64,000 nucleotides of DNA from NCBI GenBank assembly GCA_963774415.1, contig CAVZEU010000003.1, forward strand, positions 558,001-622,000, in the 5' to 3' direction. The notes under the pieces are model-generated. The model worked only from the letters and a program-made list of their open reading frames with translations. It did not search any database and had not been told where the DNA came from. Below, in pieces: positions 63,421 to 64,000 of this stretch. The position numbers were made by a program, and so were the translations under genes. Numbering within the stretch: the first letter of the stretch is position 1; the number at the start of each line of letters is the position of its first letter. The DNA comes from SZUA-36 sp963774415. Lineage in GTDB: Bacteria > Pseudomonadota > Gammaproteobacteria > Xanthomonadales > SZUA-36.

Positions 63421-64000
63421 AAGTGAACTTGTTTTGCACGCCAGGCACTTCCACGGCTTCACCATCGATGATTCTGGGCTTGTATTTGAATTTCAGCGCT
63501 GCATTCACGGACGCACGGTAAAACAGCGTCGACGTACACTGGTCTTCCAGGACGTGCGGGTCCTTGGTCGTGCCTTGTTTGGTCACGGTGTACTCGACCA
63601 CGCAGTAACCTTCGATACCGCGCTGCAGGGCCCGGTTGGGATAGATCGGCGCGACCTTCACGATGGGCAGGTAGTCGCCTTCGCCCACGCCGAGGCTGAA
63701 ACCGCCGGTCATCTTGATGTCGGTCTTTACCGGCGCGGCCTTGATGGCGATTTTCTCCGCGTTGGGGTTCAGATCATCCATCTTTGGCGCCGGCGGTTGC
63801 GGCGGAGGATTGTCGGGCTGCGGGGGCTTTTCCGGTTTCAGTTGCCTGCGATGGACGGTTTCGTCGCGTTTGACCCTGACGAAATCCACCAGGCTGCCGG
63901 TGTCGCCCTTGTTGAGCGTGCGGTCTGCCGTTGCAATCAGGTACTGCATCACCCAGAACAGGCTTAGCGTAACCACCGTCGCGATGATGAGCCCGAAGGC
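63404..64000 (-). CDS. tonB: TonB family energy transducer (5' end outside window)
   Basis: The frame is open to the right edge, and the codons at 63977-64000 continue the membrane helix ('AFGLIIATVVTLSLFWVMQYLIA'), so the true start lies beyond 64000. A Pro-rich periplasmic linker with 'KPPQPDNPPPQPPAPK' follows. The C-terminal TonB domain has 'PIYPNRALQRGIEGYCVVEYTVTKQGTTKDPHVLEDQCTSTLFYRASVNAALKFKYKP'. TonB carries energy from ExbB/ExbD to outer-membrane receptors. The stop overlaps the TPR gene by 17 nt. Upstream ExbB/ExbD genes would be expected outside the window. Confidence 0.9.
   Translation of the reverse strand, partial: AFGLIIATVVTLSLFWVMQYLIATADRTLNKGDTGSLVDFVRVKRDETVHRRQLKPEKPPQPDNPPPQPPAPKMDDLNPNAEKIAIKAAPVKTDIKMTGGFSLGVGEGDYLPIVKVAPIYPNRALQRGIEGYCVVEYTVTKQGTTKDPHVLEDQCTSTLFYRASVNAALKFKYKPRIIDGEAVEVPGVQNKFTYEITD

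Overview
The window looks like chromosomal DNA of a free-living, high-GC, probably environmental gammaproteobacterium. The evidence is a complete 16S-tRNA(Ile)-tRNA(Ala)-23S-5S rRNA operon, an arginine operon of the Xanthomonas type (N-acetylornithine carbamoyltransferase plus a fused ArgB/ArgA), a TonB/TPR energy-transduction pair, and GltB/GltD. I cannot name the genus from sequence reading alone. Unusually for a proteobacterium, it carries coenzyme F420 genes: a CofC-CofG-CofH fusion and an FrhB-family subunit.

Positions 1-23.3 kb hold a large catabolic island of CoA-thioester chemistry. Leftward from 3.8 kb lie a thiolase, a crotonase that lacks its NAD domain, and an exported quinoprotein lipoprotein cut by the window edge. 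Rightward lie an SDR and a second exported cytochrome-c quinoprotein dehydrogenase. A long leftward operon (15.5 to 7 kb) encodes a PNPOx-like flavoprotein, an acyl-CoA ligase, a Tat-exported KstD-like flavoprotein, SnoaL and SRPBCC proteins, an SDR, an IpdA/IpdB-like pair and a DMT exporter. A divergent rightward operon (15.8 to 23.3 kb) encodes a BadI/EchA20-like crotonase, an acyl-CoA dehydrogenase, an SDR, a TetR regulator, a SnoaL protein, two hot-dog hydratases, an Ltp2-like thiolase without a nucleophilic Cys, a DUF35 partner and an amidohydrolase. Together these resemble the toolkit used for steroid rings C/D and steroid side chains: ring opening by retro-Claisen chemistry (EchA20/BadI plus IpdAB) and C-C cleavage by hydratase plus retro-aldolase. 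The actual substrate is not proved here.

Positions 23.5-27.5 kb encode a three-gene 2-oxoacid oxidoreductase: an FrhB-like F420/flavin subunit, a fused gamma-alpha subunit and a TPP beta subunit. With the F420 precursor fusion at 31.3-34.5 kb, this suggests an F420-reducing 2-oxoacid oxidoreductase. Positions 27.9-31.1 kb carry an alpha/beta hydrolase and a two-gene methionine cluster. Positions 34.6-38.6 kb carry an SDR with a divergent TetR, an exported methyltransferase and a DASS-family transporter.

Positions 38.8-45.9 kb are the arginine operon argF'-argG-argE-argBA-argC-argH. Its leader has every part of a ribosome-mediated attenuator: a short peptide with two Arg-Arg pairs, a perfect 10-bp antiterminator and a competing intrinsic terminator. 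This is the strongest novel signal in the window. Positions 47-53.8 kb are the rRNA operon, with processing stems, a duplicated spacer module and a 198-bp tandem repeat that copies the 5S tail plus terminator. Positions 53.8-64 kb carry gltD-gltB, a quinone oxidoreductase, crcB with a DUF190 gene, and the TPR-tonB pair, whose tonB runs off the right edge.
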